In this document: piece after piece, positions 51,371 to 61,639 of the stretch | Layout: the number at the start of each line of letters is the position of its first letter | Numbering within the stretch: position 1 is the stretch's first letter | NCBI GenBank assembly: GCA_963210315.1 | Contig: OY723252.1 | Span: 1,240,001-1,304,000 of the forward strand | Direction of reading: 5' to 3' | Origin: Rhynchopus euleeides | Taxonomy: Eukaryota > Euglenozoa > Diplonemea > Diplonemida > Diplonemidae | DNA length: 64,000 bases | Program-made: the position numbers and the translations under genes | Notes under the pieces: model-generated | Told to the model about the DNA's origin: nothing | Databases searched by the model: none | The model's input: the letters and a program-made list of their open reading frames with translations, nothing else

Positions 51371-52531
51371 ATGTCTCTCCCACCTCCCTCGCCGGACTGC
51401 ATCAACCTCGACGGGTACACCCCATCAGCGGTCGGTACGGCGAGGGTGCGGGCGACGTCGCCGGCTGCGACGGCAGGACAGGGGCTTCCCGCCCCTGAGA
51501 TCATGACCGCCCGCATGCTCGGGGACCAGGCGGCGGCTCTCGTCGACGCCTGCGTGGTGTACTCTTGTGCACCCGTCGACGGGAGCCAGCCGTTTCGGCG
51601 GTTCGCTGGTCGCCTGTCGCAGGCGCATGACGAGGAGGGGAACGCTGCGGGGTACGAAGTGCGCTTGTCCGAGGCGTACAATTACGTATCCGACACGGAG
51701 CAGCACCGCGGGCCCGACGTCCTGTACAGGATGCCGGCGGACGGGTGGCAGTACTCCCGTCTGGTGGAGATGTCTGTCCACCAGACGGAGTGCGCCACCC
51801 GCGCGGTGACGGCGTCGCAGGAAGCGATGCAACGCTCGCTGGAGCAGCAGGCGCAGGAGTTCCGCGAGCGTGCGGAGGAGCAGACGAGGTCCTTCCGGCT
51901 GGAGCTGGATGCTCGCCTGCGGCAGCACCAGGACCATGTGCAACGTCAGCAGCAGCAGTGGGCTCACCCGCCACCGTCTCCGCCAGCACCGCCGTCCCCC
52001 ATGGCCATGTCTGCCGGGATGCCGTACCCCGGGTCGGAGCGACACCCCGCGGACGCAGCCGACGTCCTGGAGTGGGATTCGCTGATCGAGTCCGACGCAC
52101 CGTATCTGGTGCTACAGCTGGAGACCCGCTGGGTGTCGGGGTCGTCGCACCTCCCTGGAGGCCGCATCCTGGATGAGGCGTTCGCAGCGTTGCGCCTGTG
52201 GATTCTTGCCACGGCGTACGTGTCTGGCTGGGGGCGCACTCCCCAGCGGGAGCTGGGGAATCACCTGCTGCGACAGGTGCTGCTGCAGGTCGCGTTCGTG
52301 CGCGACAGGGTGCCGCGCGCCGCCATCGAGCGGCACCTTGCGAAGGAGGACCCCACTTCCCACCCGGTGATGCGGGCGGCTGCGGCTGTGGGGCCGGGGG
52401 CCGCCGCCCCCCACACACAACAACAACACACGCGCCCCCGCGCCGCTGCTCGGGCCCCCCAGCAGCGCATCGCGGCGAAGGCACCGGCGAGGGCGCCGGG
52501 AAACGGCAGGGCCGGGGGCGGGCGCGCGTGA
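51371..52531 (+). CDS. Gag-like protein of copy A
   Basis: About 386 residues from the ATG at 51371. It has a long helical, Gln/Arg-rich coiled stretch in the middle (TASQEAMQRSLEQQAQEF), a Pro-rich hinge, then a folded-looking domain (WILATAYVSGWG, LLRQVLLQVAFVRDRV) and a basic Ala/Arg/Gly tail that could bind nucleic acid. Position and composition fit a structural protein; no specific family is recognised. Confidence 0.65.
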   Translation: MSLPPPSPDCINLDGYTPSAVGTARVRATSPAATAGQGLPAPEIMTARMLGDQAAALVDACVVYSCAPVDGSQPFRRFAGRLSQAHDEEGNAAGYEVRLSEAYNYVSDTEQHRGPDVLYRMPADGWQYSRLVEMSVHQTECATRAVTASQEAMQRSLEQQAQEFRERAEEQTRSFRLELDARLRQHQDHVQRQQQQWAHPPPSPPAPPSPMAMSAGMPYPGSERHPADAADVLEWDSLIESDAPYLVLQLETRWVSGSSHLPGGRILDEAFAALRLWILATAYVSGWGRTPQRELGNHLLRQVLLQVAFVRDRVPRAAIERHLAKEDPTSHPVMRAAAAVGPGAAAPHTQQQHTRPRAAARAPQQRIAAKAPARAPGNGRAGGGRA

Positions 52532-52744
52532 CTGCCCACCTTCCGGCTTCAGACCCACCCCCCCCTCACGCTTCTACATCACCCCGCCCCTCGCCGCCCA
52601 ACACACCCCCCTGCACCCGCCCACAACATCATCAACAACGTCACCAACAAAACAACCAACAACATCAACAACAACAACACCTCAGCAACTTCTCCTCCAC
52701 CCGCCACTTCCCTTCGACCCCACCCCGCTCAGCCAGGGCCCGCA

Positions 52745-53731
52745 ATGCCCTCAGGCGCATCCGGCGCCGCCAGCGGGAGACCATCGCTCTTCGGGAGGGC
52801 GATGATGCGGCACGTGGCCGCTCGGGTCGGGGGCGTGGCGGCGCGTCGCACGGGAGAGGTGGAGGTCGCCCCCGGGGAGGCCGTGGAGCGCCTGCAGGCC
52901 GTGGTGGCGGGGATGTGGGCAAGAAGCACTTCGTCGCAGAGGCAGCTCCTGTGGGCAAGGCTGGTGCGATGGGCCAACGAGCACGGCCTCGAGGTCGACG
53001 CCGACACCGCCATGCTGTTCGTGCTGGCGACAGGGGTGTCGCCTCAGGGGATGCTGGCCTACGCAAAGGCGCTCTCCGGGACAATGCGGCACCTCGGCTT
53101 CGGCCAGCAGCCCCTCCTCAGCCTGGCAAGCGCGCTGCGGGCGGCCGGCGGGGCCATTCCGCAGCGGCAGGCGACGCCGATGCCGAAGGGGGTGCTCGTG
53201 GCGTGGGCGTTGCAGCAGCAGCCGCACCTCCAGCTGGCGGCGCTGACGGCGTGGAAGACCGCCAGCCGGTGGGGGGAGGTGTGCTCCCTCTCCTCGGAGC
53301 AGTACATCGCAGTGCAGCCCGGGGAGGTGATAATAGACTGGCACACCTCCCCGAAGGGCCGCCGGGCCAACCCGTTCACCCCCTCCAAGTGGACGGTGAT
53401 ATGCGGGGACCTGACCCCCCTCATCGCGGAGCTGGTGACGCGCCTGCGCCCCTTCGAGCGGCTGACGGCGGTTTCGACGGCAGATGTGACGGCGATGTGG
53501 CGGGCTACACCGGAGATGGAGGACTACTCGGGCCACAGCGTGAAGCGCGGGGCACTCACCTTCCTCTTCGGGCTCATCGGGTCGGGAGCGGATCTGTCGG
53601 AGATGCTGGTGGGCCGCCTCGCGAAGCACCACGGCGAGAGCGGCCTCTCCAGCACCACCATCCGCTACGGGGGGTGCCCCACGGAGATGGCGAGGGCGCT
53701 GCGGACGCAGGAGGTGACACGGCATCTGTGA
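52745..53731 (+). CDS. Tyrosine recombinase of copy A
   Basis: 328 residues. The catalytic half shows the Arg box (KTASRWGEVCSL), the His box (GHSVKRGALTFL) and a final Tyr (STTIRYGGCP), the set used by phage-integrase-type enzymes in DIRS/VIPER elements. Its stop overlaps the ATG of the RT frame (TGATG). It would insert the circular cDNA without target duplication. Confidence 0.8.
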   Translation: MPSGASGAASGRPSLFGRAMMRHVAARVGGVAARRTGEVEVAPGEAVERLQAVVAGMWARSTSSQRQLLWARLVRWANEHGLEVDADTAMLFVLATGVSPQGMLAYAKALSGTMRHLGFGQQPLLSLASALRAAGGAIPQRQATPMPKGVLVAWALQQQPHLQLAALTAWKTASRWGEVCSLSSEQYIAVQPGEVIIDWHTSPKGRRANPFTPSKWTVICGDLTPLIAELVTRLRPFERLTAVSTADVTAMWRATPEMEDYSGHSVKRGALTFLFGLIGSGADLSEMLVGRLAKHHGESGLSSTTIRYGGCPTEMARALRTQEVTRHL

Positions 53732-54361
53732 TGGCCGACCCTGAGTCCTTTTGCCGCAAGCAGCGGGGGCTGCACTCGATGACGCGGCGTGCGCACCAGT
53801 CGAGGCTGCCGGCGACGGAGGAGGAGCGCCGTGCGCCCCTGCATGTGTCTTCTGTGGCGGAGATGGACGTCGAGGCGCTGCGGGCGAGGATGACCGCCAC
53901 TGTGAGGCGCAGGTTCGACGAGGTGTGGCGGCTGACGTTCCCTGATGCGCCCCCGCCGGGCACTTTTACTCCTTCTCCCTCTGAGGGGCGCTCCCGCCCC
54001 TCGCATCTACAACAGAAGCATGCGGAGCTGCTGGTGGAGAACGGAGTGGCTGGGCCTGCGTCGGGCCCGGGCCCCTCCCTGTGCGTGCCCTTCACTGTGA
54101 TGGAGGAGAAACCGTCGGGGTTGCGGCAGAGGTTCATCCTCTGGACCAAGCAGGCAAACGACGATCTGGAGGAGTCCTACACGGCACACGTCCCCCTGGG
54201 GCACATCTCGGGGTACCTCGACGCGGTGTTTGCGGAGTGTGGGTCGGCGCGGGATTTCAAGTGCGGGTTTTATCAGATCCCCATCCCTGCGCCTGCACGG
54301 AGGTTCTTCCGCTTCGCTGACGAGTCGGGGGACTGGTATGAGCTGCTGAGGTTGCCCATGG
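53731..54361 (+). CDS. Reverse transcriptase of copy A, 5' part
   Basis: Starts at the ATG overlapping the recombinase stop. It reaches the fingers of the RT domain (FKCGFYQIPIP, LLRLPMG) and then meets the end of copy B. The rest lies outside the window, if it survives. Confidence 0.75.
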
Positions 54362-55088
54362 GAATCATACCTTGGCCGGCTATCGCAGACAGGGGGCACA
54401 CACACGTCGACTCGGCTATAGTTCTCCTGGTGGTGTGTGTGCGCAACGACAAGAATGGCAAAGGCAATGGGTAGTGGGGGTGTTGATGGGAAGGGGGAAG
54501 GGGGACTTCCGGTTCAGCTTTTCCTCACTTGCAACGCGAAGGGGTTAAGAGATCCCGCGACAACCGCCAATTCAGGCTGTTGAGGCGAGGTCCGGGGGAT
54601 GGAGGGTGGGACAATAAAAGAAAGCGGACAAGACGAAGAGTGTTGGCCGCGGGGAGATTACCCTGATGAAGGGGGTGTTGTGTGGTGTGGTGTTAAAGTT
54701 ATATACAAAGTGTCCCGGGAAGGTGCATGGGCACAACATGGGGGGAGAGAGAGGGGAAAGGCAACAGGATTGGGGTTGTGGGGTGTCAGGGGTGATGAGG
54801 GGGATGGGGGTGTCTGCTGCCAATGGCCTTGGGTCATATTCCCTCAGTAAACTGTGAGAATCATACCTTGGCCGGCTATCGCAGACAGGGGGCACACACA
54901 CGTCGACTCGGCTATAGTTCTCCTGGTGGTGTGTGTGCGCAACGACAAGAATGGCAAAGGCAATGGGTAGTGGGGGTGTTGATGGGAAGGGGGAAGGGGG
55001 ACTTCCGGTTCAGCTTTTCCTCACTTGCAACGCGAAGGGGTTAAGAGATCCCGCGACAACCGCCAATTCAGGCTGTTGAGGCGAGGTC
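54362..55088 (-). repeat. B-A-B split direct repeats at the 3' end of copy B
   Basis: Both B repeats end in GGTATGATTC on the minus strand and share about 228 bases. The A repeat between them matches 51101-51348 and contains TTGTATATAAC. Paired with the solo A-B unit at 44545-45043 this defines the terminal organisation of the family. Confidence 0.85.
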
Positions 55089-56777
55089 TCCGCCTGCCCC
55101 ACCGCGAGTGAAGAAGCGCCGCACCGCAAGTGAAACCTGGTCCCGGGTTTCGGGAGAAGAAATGCAAGAGGGGGGGATACGGGAAGGGAGATCTGCCGGA
55201 TTGGCAGAGGTGTGGACGTATCCAACGGAAAAAGACAAAACCTGGAGGGCTGTGAGGTATTCTACCGCCTCCAGGACGGACTTGTTAATAAGATGGCAGG
55301 CGGCACACAGCCGCTTGCGCACAACAGCTGCCACGGTCGTATTGTCGACCCAGATCTCTACAGCCCCCCCACACACAGACCGGGGAAGGGCTCGCACTGT
55401 TTTGTTGAGGGCCATCGCCTCGAGAATGTTAATGTGCAGCTGGGACTCGGCTGCGGTCCACGAGTCACCAATGACCTGCATTTCTTGTGTAAAGGAATCT
55501 ATTAAGACGCCACCCCAACCCTTGAGGGAGGCGTCAACAAAGCAAGTAAAAGACGGGGGTGTGGACTGAATAACTCTTCTGTGGGGGGGAACACGCGCAA
55601 CCCCCACACACACACACCACTGCCGCAACTCCCGGCAGACCGATGGGGGGATCCGCACAGGGTCAGGCGGCCGAAGGACCGCCCGGTTCAAAAAATTAGT
55701 CACCCGGCGGAGGAACTTGATCCCAAACCAGAACCTCCCCGGGGACACTCCCGAAATGGCGCTGGCGTGGAGCAACCTTCCACCCAGCGACTCCAGCTCA
55801 CCAGCCGTCACCCTCTGCCAGTCCACGCTGTCCAGCTTCGCCATCAGCCTGTCCGACGGAGACACGGTCTGGGCAGCATGGTCGAATGCCACCCCGAGAA
55901 ACTCGTAGACCGTCGCCGTGTCCACCGAGTCAGACGGCTTCCATGTCGCAGCGCACGCCGCAGCCACCTTGTCCATCTGCCGCGTCGCCATTTCGACACT
56001 GGTGCGGGGGCCGGTCAGACGCACGTTGTCGATCCAGACGTCGACCCCCACCTCAGGCGCAGTGCAGAACTCCTGGCGGACGTAGTCCCGGTGCCCACCC
56101 ACAACAGCAGCCAAAGTGTGCATCAGCTCGGGCGCACAACAGTGGCCCATGGGCAACCTCAGCAGCTCATACCAGTCCCCCGACTCGTCAGCGAAGCGGA
56201 AGAACCTCCGTGCAGGCGCAGGGATGGGGATCTGATAAAACCCGCACTTGAAATCCCGCGCCGACCCACACTCCGCAAACACCGCGTCGAGGTACCCCGA
56301 GATGTGCCCCAGGGGGACGTGTGCCGTGTAGGACTCCTCCAGATCGTCGTTTGCCTGCTTGGTCCAGAGGATGAACCTCTGCCGCAACCCCGACGGCTTC
56401 TCCTCCATCACAGTGAAGGGCACGCACAGGGAGGGGCCCGGGCCCGACGCAGGCCCAGCCACTCCGTTCTCCACCAGCAGCTCCGCATGCTTCTGTTGTA
56501 GATGCGAGGGGCGGGAGCGCCCCTCAGAGGGAGAAGGAGTAAAAGTGCCCGGCGGGGGCGCATCAGGGAACGTCAGCCGCCACACCTCGTCGAACCTGCG
56601 CCTCACAGTGGCGGTCATCCTCGCCCGCAGCGCCTCGACGTCCATCTCCGCCACAGAAGACACATGCAGGGGCGCACGGCGCTCCTCCTCCGTCGCCGGC
56701 AGCCTCGACTGGTGCGCACGCCGCGTCATCGAGTGCAGCCCCCGCTGCTTGCGGCAAAAGGACTCAGGGTCGGCCAT
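55068..56777 (-). CDS. Reverse transcriptase-RNase H of copy B
   Basis: 569 residues from the ATG at 56777. The RT region has FKCGFYQIPIP, LLRLPMGHCCAPE and the catalytic strand VDVWIDNVRL, where the usual Y-x-D-D is replaced by I-D-N as known in VIPER. RNase H follows with CFVDASLKGWGGVL, the Glu in NILEAMALNK, the Asp in EIWVDNTTVAAVV and the Asp in TSANPADLPSR. The end of the frame runs into the first B repeat. Confidence 0.85.
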   Translation of the reverse strand: MADPESFCRKQRGLHSMTRRAHQSRLPATEEERRAPLHVSSVAEMDVEALRARMTATVRRRFDEVWRLTFPDAPPPGTFTPSPSEGRSRPSHLQQKHAELLVENGVAGPASGPGPSLCVPFTVMEEKPSGLRQRFILWTKQANDDLEESYTAHVPLGHISGYLDAVFAECGSARDFKCGFYQIPIPAPARRFFRFADESGDWYELLRLPMGHCCAPELMHTLAAVVGGHRDYVRQEFCTAPEVGVDVWIDNVRLTGPRTSVEMATRQMDKVAAACAATWKPSDSVDTATVYEFLGVAFDHAAQTVSPSDRLMAKLDSVDWQRVTAGELESLGGRLLHASAISGVSPGRFWFGIKFLRRVTNFLNRAVLRPPDPVRIPPSVCRELRQWCVCVGVARVPPHRRVIQSTPPSFTCFVDASLKGWGGVLIDSFTQEMQVIGDSWTAAESQLHINILEAMALNKTVRALPRSVCGGAVEIWVDNTTVAAVVRKRLCAACHLINKSVLEAVEYLTALQVLSFSVGYVHTSANPADLPSRIPPSCISSPETRDQVSLAVRRFFTRGGAGGDLASTA

Positions 56778-57616
56778 CACAGATGCCGTGTCACCTCCTG
56801 CGTCCGCAGCGCCCTCGCCATCTCCGTGGGGCACCCCCCGTAGCGGATGGTGGTGCTGGAGAGGCCGCTCTCGCCGTGGTGCTTCGCGAGGCGGCCCACC
56901 AGCATCTCCGACAGATCCGCTCCCGACCCGATGAGCCCGAAGAGGAAGGTGAGTGCCCCGCGCTTCACGCTGTGGCCCGAGTAGTCCTCCATCTCCGGTG
57001 TAGCCCGCCACATCGCCGTCACATCTGCCGTCGAAACCGCCGTCAGCCGCTCGAAGGGGCGCAGGCGCGTCACCAGCTCCGCGATGAGGGGGGTCAGGTC
57101 CCCGCATATCACCGTCCACTTGGAGGGGGTGAACGGGTTGGCCCGGCGGCCCTTCGGGGAGGTGTGCCAGTCTATTATCACCTCCCCGGGCTGCACTGCG
57201 ATGTACTGCTCCGAGGAGAGGGAGCACACCTCCCCCCACCGGCTGGCGGTCTTCCACGCCGTCAGCGCCGCCAGCTGGAGGTGCGGCTGCTGCTGCAACG
57301 CCCACGCCACGAGCACCCCCTTCGGCATCGGCGTCGCCTGCCGCTGCGGAATGGCCCCGCCGGCCGCCCGCAGCGCGCTTGCCAGGCTGAGGAGGGGCTG
57401 CTGGCCGAAGCCGAGGTGCCGCATTGTCCCGGAGAGCGCCTTTGCGTAGGCCAGCATCCCCTGAGGCGACACCCCTGTCGCCAGCACGAACAGCATGGCG
57501 GTGTCGGCGTCGACTTCTAGGCCGTGCTCGTTGGCCCATCGCACCAGCCTTGCCCACAGGAGCTGCCTCTGCGACGAAGTGCTTCTTGCCCACATCCCCG
57601 CCACCACGGCCTGCAG
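56777..57616 (-). CDS. Tyrosine recombinase of copy B, C-terminal part
   Basis: Carries the same Arg box, His box and Tyr as copy A and is nearly identical to it. It is cut by the hAT transposon at 57616; its N-terminal piece lies at 63357-63510. Confidence 0.8.
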   Translation of the reverse strand: MQAVVAGMWARSTSSQRQLLWARLVRWANEHGLEVDADTAMLFVLATGVSPQGMLAYAKALSGTMRHLGFGQQPLLSLASALRAAGGAIPQRQATPMPKGVLVAWALQQQPHLQLAALTAWKTASRWGEVCSLSSEQYIAVQPGEVIIDWHTSPKGRRANPFTPSKWTVICGDLTPLIAELVTRLRPFERLTAVSTADVTAMWRATPEMEDYSGHSVKRGALTFLFGLIGSGADLSEMLVGRLAKHHGESGLSSTTIRYGGCPTEMARALRTQEVTRHL

Positions 57617-57676
57617 CAAGGCTCTCGGGCCTCCGGAGGCGCCTCCGGAGGCCTCCGGAGGGCCTCCGGAGGCGAA

Positions 57677-59022
57677 AAAGTCAAAAAATAGATTGCCCAT
57701 TTGGTGACACTTTTTTTTTTTTGGTACGGTGAAAAAATGAAAATAGAATACGATTTTTGGAATTTTTTGAAAGATTTTGCCCGGGGAGGCGCTAATCCGA
57801 ATTATCTGGCAATAGTATTTGAGTAAATTGTGTCGTGAGGATTCTGACGATGATGGGTGGGGTGTTGTGGGGGAGGGGATGCTGCTTCGAAGACTGGCAA
57901 GGGAGGGTGGGGGGTGGGGGCTGGGTTCACCGTCCAACCTATTACCATGCTGCAGCACTCCGCTACCTCTTTGGAATCAGCCACCATTCTGTTCCGTCTT
58001 GCCCGTTTTTCATTTCCCGGTGGCGAGGTGAAGCAACCTGTTGTTCAAAAGCAATTGAAGATTGAAAAAAAAAAAGCAAAGGAATGGGGGTGAATCATGA
58101 TGAGGCTCATCAAGAGTCACCAACTTGAACAGCAACGCCAAAAACTGGCCAAACAAGAAAGCAATTCAGGGCCTTTGCTGACCAAGAAAATCCACCATTA
58201 GTGTGTTTGAGTATTTCCTCCATATTTGCATTTGGGGAAATGGTGGAGATTGGCGGATTTTCCTGGCTTGCGAAGGCCCCAAGAAAGAGAAAGGCAAATC
58301 CAATGTCACCCCCCCCCCCCCTCCACAGCGAAGAGTTCTCCATAGGTTTTTTTACTCTGTCTGTTCTGTATGCACTTCAATTTTATCGACTCGTCTCGAG
58401 CAGCAGTGTGAAACCTACTATTGTACATGGTAACTGGGCCCATTAGTTTATCCTTCCTCTTCTCGAGGAGAATCATTGGTTGAGGAATGAGCTGTCACGA
58501 AAAAATCCCCTTCACCCCAACGGAACACGCACATTCACGCACGACGCTTCAGCTGTATTTACATTCGCATCCATGAATCAAAAAAATAACAAGGAAAAAA
58601 GAAAGAACCTGCCTGGAAGACGCACACGGATCCTCACTTCTTCAATTGGTTGTTTGAATGAAGCTTGCATTACAGAGGTAGAGACAGCTCCGCAAAGGGC
58701 CATCAGCTCGACTGTTTAAATTGTGATACCAGGATCCGAGACTCCCACTTCCCAAGCACTGTTGTCAGATCATCCCCCCCCCAACACACACAGCTGCTCT
58801 TTTATGTGTAAGAAGACAAAAAAAATAGGGGGGGCTTTGGGATTGGGGCTATGAACATAATTACGGGGCGGGGTGTAGAGAAGAACAAGAACAAGAAAAT
58901 GAAAAGGAACCACAGAGTTGACAATTCCGGCGGACGGGGGGGGGGGGTTTGATCGTCGAGAGTGAATGGAAAAGTAAATCTCCCGGCGGACGGGGGGGGG
59001 GCATTTCCTTGTGTTTGAAGCA
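57677..59022. other. Non-coding 3' flank of the hAT gene
   Basis: No second gene is seen. At 58945-58975 lies GATCGTCGAGAGTGAATGG, also at about 7727-7748, next to G-runs. At 57680-57730 a block (TTGGTGACAC followed by T-runs) also occurs near 40025 and 50550. Confidence 0.5.
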
Positions 59023-61602
59023 TTAATCAAAAACGTCGAGGGGGTCAGGGTCCGACTCCGGGGGGGCCACACCTTCCTGGCTGTGACTCGCAGGCTGCGA
59101 GGAGTGCAACGTCTGTGATAGCAGAGCCGCTCTCCTCTGCGCCCTACGATCCCGGCTTGCGTGGAAGACAGGGAAGTGTTCAGGATGAAGCTCTTTATGG
59201 TTTATCGCAAGGAACATGCAGTTGTCAGCCCGTTCCGCACTCAAGACGGCACGGTGTTTCGAGATGACTGAAGAGAGGCGCTTGAAGTGCCTCTCCACGG
59301 TCGCCTCAGAGTGTGCACTCTTGGCGAGGGCACGGGCAAACATGTTTAAGTTCGTAAAGTCATCGTTCTCATACCCTTCCCCCCAAAAGCCCATGAACGT
59401 GTGCTTGTCACTGTACCCCCGGAAAAAAAACTCTCCCATCTCTTTCTTCAGAAGGTCACGGAGTTCTGTGTCGCTAATGTCATTCGTGTTTGTCCGCATG
59501 CGTGTGTAGGGGAAAAGGTAGTTCATGACGAGTTTCACCCCCTCCTCCCGCTCTTCCTTCGCCAGGAGGCGGTGGTTCATGGTTGGGTCAAGGAATTTAA
59601 AAAGTTCGACCCCGTCAAAGGAAAAGTGTTTTGCGGTCCTCGTCTCGATAGCATCGATGAAAACTCGCGCCTTCTCCAGTGTGCTGCCCGTGAACCCCTT
59701 TTCTTCAATGACCCTCGTCACCTCAGGGATGAGGTTGCTGATTCCCTGGACAAAGTTGATGAACGATGAACGGGCGCTTTGCAGTCTGTCCGTCAGGACT
59801 GCGATGGGCTTGGATAAACTTAAAAACAATGTTGTCTCATCCCAAAATCTGCTGTCATCCCTGTCGACCGTCATCAAAAAGGGCCGCAGCTGCTCCAGAC
59901 GTAGGGCACAGTCATACAGACTGTTCCACCGGACATTCGTTGGGCGGATGACAGAGAGCTTTTTCCCCGCACCCTGGTTGGCGCGGAGCACGGTGTACTC
60001 GTCGGTCTTGGATGACCCGTACCTTTTAACCAGGTCGATAATTTTACCCCTCCATGCACGCATCCCGGGCACCTTCTGCACCATGTCCCCGAGGATGAGC
60101 TGGAGACTGTGCACTGAGCACCGATAGCTCAGTATGCCCCAGTCTGCGAGCTCTTTCCTGGTGTCCTCGAGGATGCTGTCGATTATGGCTTCGAAGGAGT
60201 CAGAGGCAGAAGAGTCTGCGGCACTGGGTGCCGCAGACTCTTCTTCTTCCATGACATCCTCTTCTTCGAAGTCCTCTGTGACAGCACCCTCGAGATCGAC
60301 CTCCAGCTCCCTCACCTTTCTGAGAGCCTTCTGCATCGTTGCAGCGTTGTCTGCGACAACGCTGAACACCCTGATGTGCTCCTGGGCCAACTCCTTGATT
60401 GTGGCCTCCAGCACCTCCACCACAAATTTTGCGTCACATTTTCCCTGCACCTCAACATTTTTGAGGTAGTAGCAGGCTTTGCCATCGGAGATGGCAAAGC
60501 CTAAAAATCCCCGCCGCACGACGGTGGCTCCGTCGACCATGAGGAAGACGTCCCGCCCACGGAGACGCCTGTACATCTCCTGGCGGGTCACCTCGGCAAG
60601 GTCGTCGATCCGTGTTGCAATTTTTTCGTGGAAAAAATTCTTCCCCTTGACGAGGCCCTTGTTGAAAAAAATGTTCCGGAAAACGGTGTTGCCTGTACCG
60701 TATGAAAATGGCAAGTTGCATTCGGCAAATCCGAATGCAACTGTGTCCTCGTATGTCGTGAACCCGTATTGGCAGCCGTCCCCCTCTGGAGGAGGAGCAG
60801 CATTCGACCCCCCCACAGATGGCTGTTTTGGCTGTGTTGAAGAGAGTGAAGGGGGTGCTTCTGCCGTCTTGATGAGTGACGGGTGCACTCTTGTAAAGTG
60901 GCGGTCAACATTCCACCGTCGGCTCTTCCCGTTTTTGAACGTCTGCCCACAGTCCTCAACATTGCAAACCCACTCATCGTCCCCCTTACTTACATGTCGC
61001 ATGTGGTCTGGTTCCTTCACCTTCCTGCCACGAACAGTGGCGGTTTCTTTTTTACCTTTCTTCTCCCCTCCTCCCCGGCCCTTGTCCTTGCCCTTCTCCT
61101 TCCCTTTCCCTCGGCTCCCTCCCTTACCCCCCTTCGATTTTTTAGGAGGCGGGTCGCTCTCGCTCGAATCGCTGCTCGCGGCATCATCTTCCACGTCGTC
61201 ATCCTCATCGCTGCTGGGGACCTCAGGCTGGCTCGGCTGGCTCGGCTGGCTTGGCTGGCTTGGCTGGCTCGGCTTCTCCTCCCGCTTCCTCTTCTCTCTC
61301 TGCAACGCGCGCGGGTTCTGCGACGGCTGGAGCACCACGCCGGGGAGAAGGCGCAAGTCCAGCGTCGTCCCGAAGCCAGGATCCATGGGCAGGGGCAAGG
61401 AGTGCTTTGCTACAGTGTAGCGCACATCCACCTTCTTCCCAGGCTTCGAGACAAGCTGCCCCCTCCACGTGCGCAGGTTGCCGTCCATGTCCTTCCACTC
61501 GTGGATGAAGTGAGCATTCTCTGCCAACCCCTCCGTGAACTGCGACACGCGCTTCACAGTCCAGGCGATCCTCTTCTCATCCTTCTCCTTGCCGCGCTTC
61601 AT
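59023..61602 (-). CDS. hAT transposase with BED-type zinc finger
   Basis: 859 residues from the ATG at 61602; the frame is open five codons further without another ATG, and CTTTCCTCCCGAACAG at 61627 looks like a splice acceptor. A Lys/Ser/Pro-rich disordered N-terminus (SQPSQPSQPSQPSQPE) precedes a BED-like finger (WVCNVEDCGQTF...NVDRHFTRVH). The RNase H core has FLMVDGATVVR (first Asp), SVVADNAATMQKAL (second Asp), the CxxH pair YRCSVHSLQLIL and RPTNVRWNSLYD. The C-terminal dimerisation part reads SEATVERHFKRLSSVISKH and ADNCMFLAINH, holding the usual Glu region. It cuts and pastes the surrounding element. All key motifs are present, so it may be active. Confidence 0.93.
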   Translation of the reverse strand: MKRGKEKDEKRIAWTVKRVSQFTEGLAENAHFIHEWKDMDGNLRTWRGQLVSKPGKKVDVRYTVAKHSLPLPMDPGFGTTLDLRLLPGVVLQPSQNPRALQREKRKREEKPSQPSQPSQPSQPSQPEVPSSDEDDDVEDDAASSDSSESDPPPKKSKGGKGGSRGKGKEKGKDKGRGGGEKKGKKETATVRGRKVKEPDHMRHVSKGDDEWVCNVEDCGQTFKNGKSRRWNVDRHFTRVHPSLIKTAEAPPSLSSTQPKQPSVGGSNAAPPPEGDGCQYGFTTYEDTVAFGFAECNLPFSYGTGNTVFRNIFFNKGLVKGKNFFHEKIATRIDDLAEVTRQEMYRRLRGRDVFLMVDGATVVRRGFLGFAISDGKACYYLKNVEVQGKCDAKFVVEVLEATIKELAQEHIRVFSVVADNAATMQKALRKVRELEVDLEGAVTEDFEEEDVMEEEESAAPSAADSSASDSFEAIIDSILEDTRKELADWGILSYRCSVHSLQLILGDMVQKVPGMRAWRGKIIDLVKRYGSSKTDEYTVLRANQGAGKKLSVIRPTNVRWNSLYDCALRLEQLRPFLMTVDRDDSRFWDETTLFLSLSKPIAVLTDRLQSARSSFINFVQGISNLIPEVTRVIEEKGFTGSTLEKARVFIDAIETRTAKHFSFDGVELFKFLDPTMNHRLLAKEEREEGVKLVMNYLFPYTRMRTNTNDISDTELRDLLKKEMGEFFFRGYSDKHTFMGFWGEGYENDDFTNLNMFARALAKSAHSEATVERHFKRLSSVISKHRAVLSAERADNCMFLAINHKELHPEHFPVFHASRDRRAQRRAALLSQTLHSSQPASHSQEGVAPPESDPDPLDVFD

Positions 61603-61639
61603 CGTTTCTGCATCCACGGAAAGATCCTGTTCGGGAGGA

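Larger units (their letters stand above)
51101..54361 (+). mobile_element. VIPER-like tyrosine-recombinase retroelement, copy A (fossil)
   Basis: A repeat (51101-51348), then gag-like, tyrosine recombinase and reverse transcriptase frames in that order. The 3' part is cut off where copy B is inserted in the RT region. The gene order and the split direct repeats seen in copy B match VIPER of trypanosomes rather than DIRS-1. Terminal repeats differ little between copies, so it is young. Within the visible part the main break is the insertion. Confidence 0.85.
54362..57616 (-). mobile_element. VIPER-like retroelement, copy B, 3' portion (fossil)
   Basis: Reading on the minus strand: the recombinase C-terminal part, the RT/RNase H frame, then B repeat (about 54862-55088), A repeat (54612-54861) and B repeat again (54362-54590, with a 20-base linker). 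This B1-A2-B2 tail is the split direct repeat structure. The 5' portion continues at 63357-64000 and beyond, separated by the hAT transposon. The RT frame looks whole; the only evident break in the visible part is the hAT insertion. Confidence 0.85.

Noticed and set aside
52198-53730. Upstream extension of the RT frame across the gag-recombinase region of copy A
   Set aside because: The residues there are out-of-frame readings of the gag and recombinase genes; the real frame starts at the ATG overlapping the recombinase stop.
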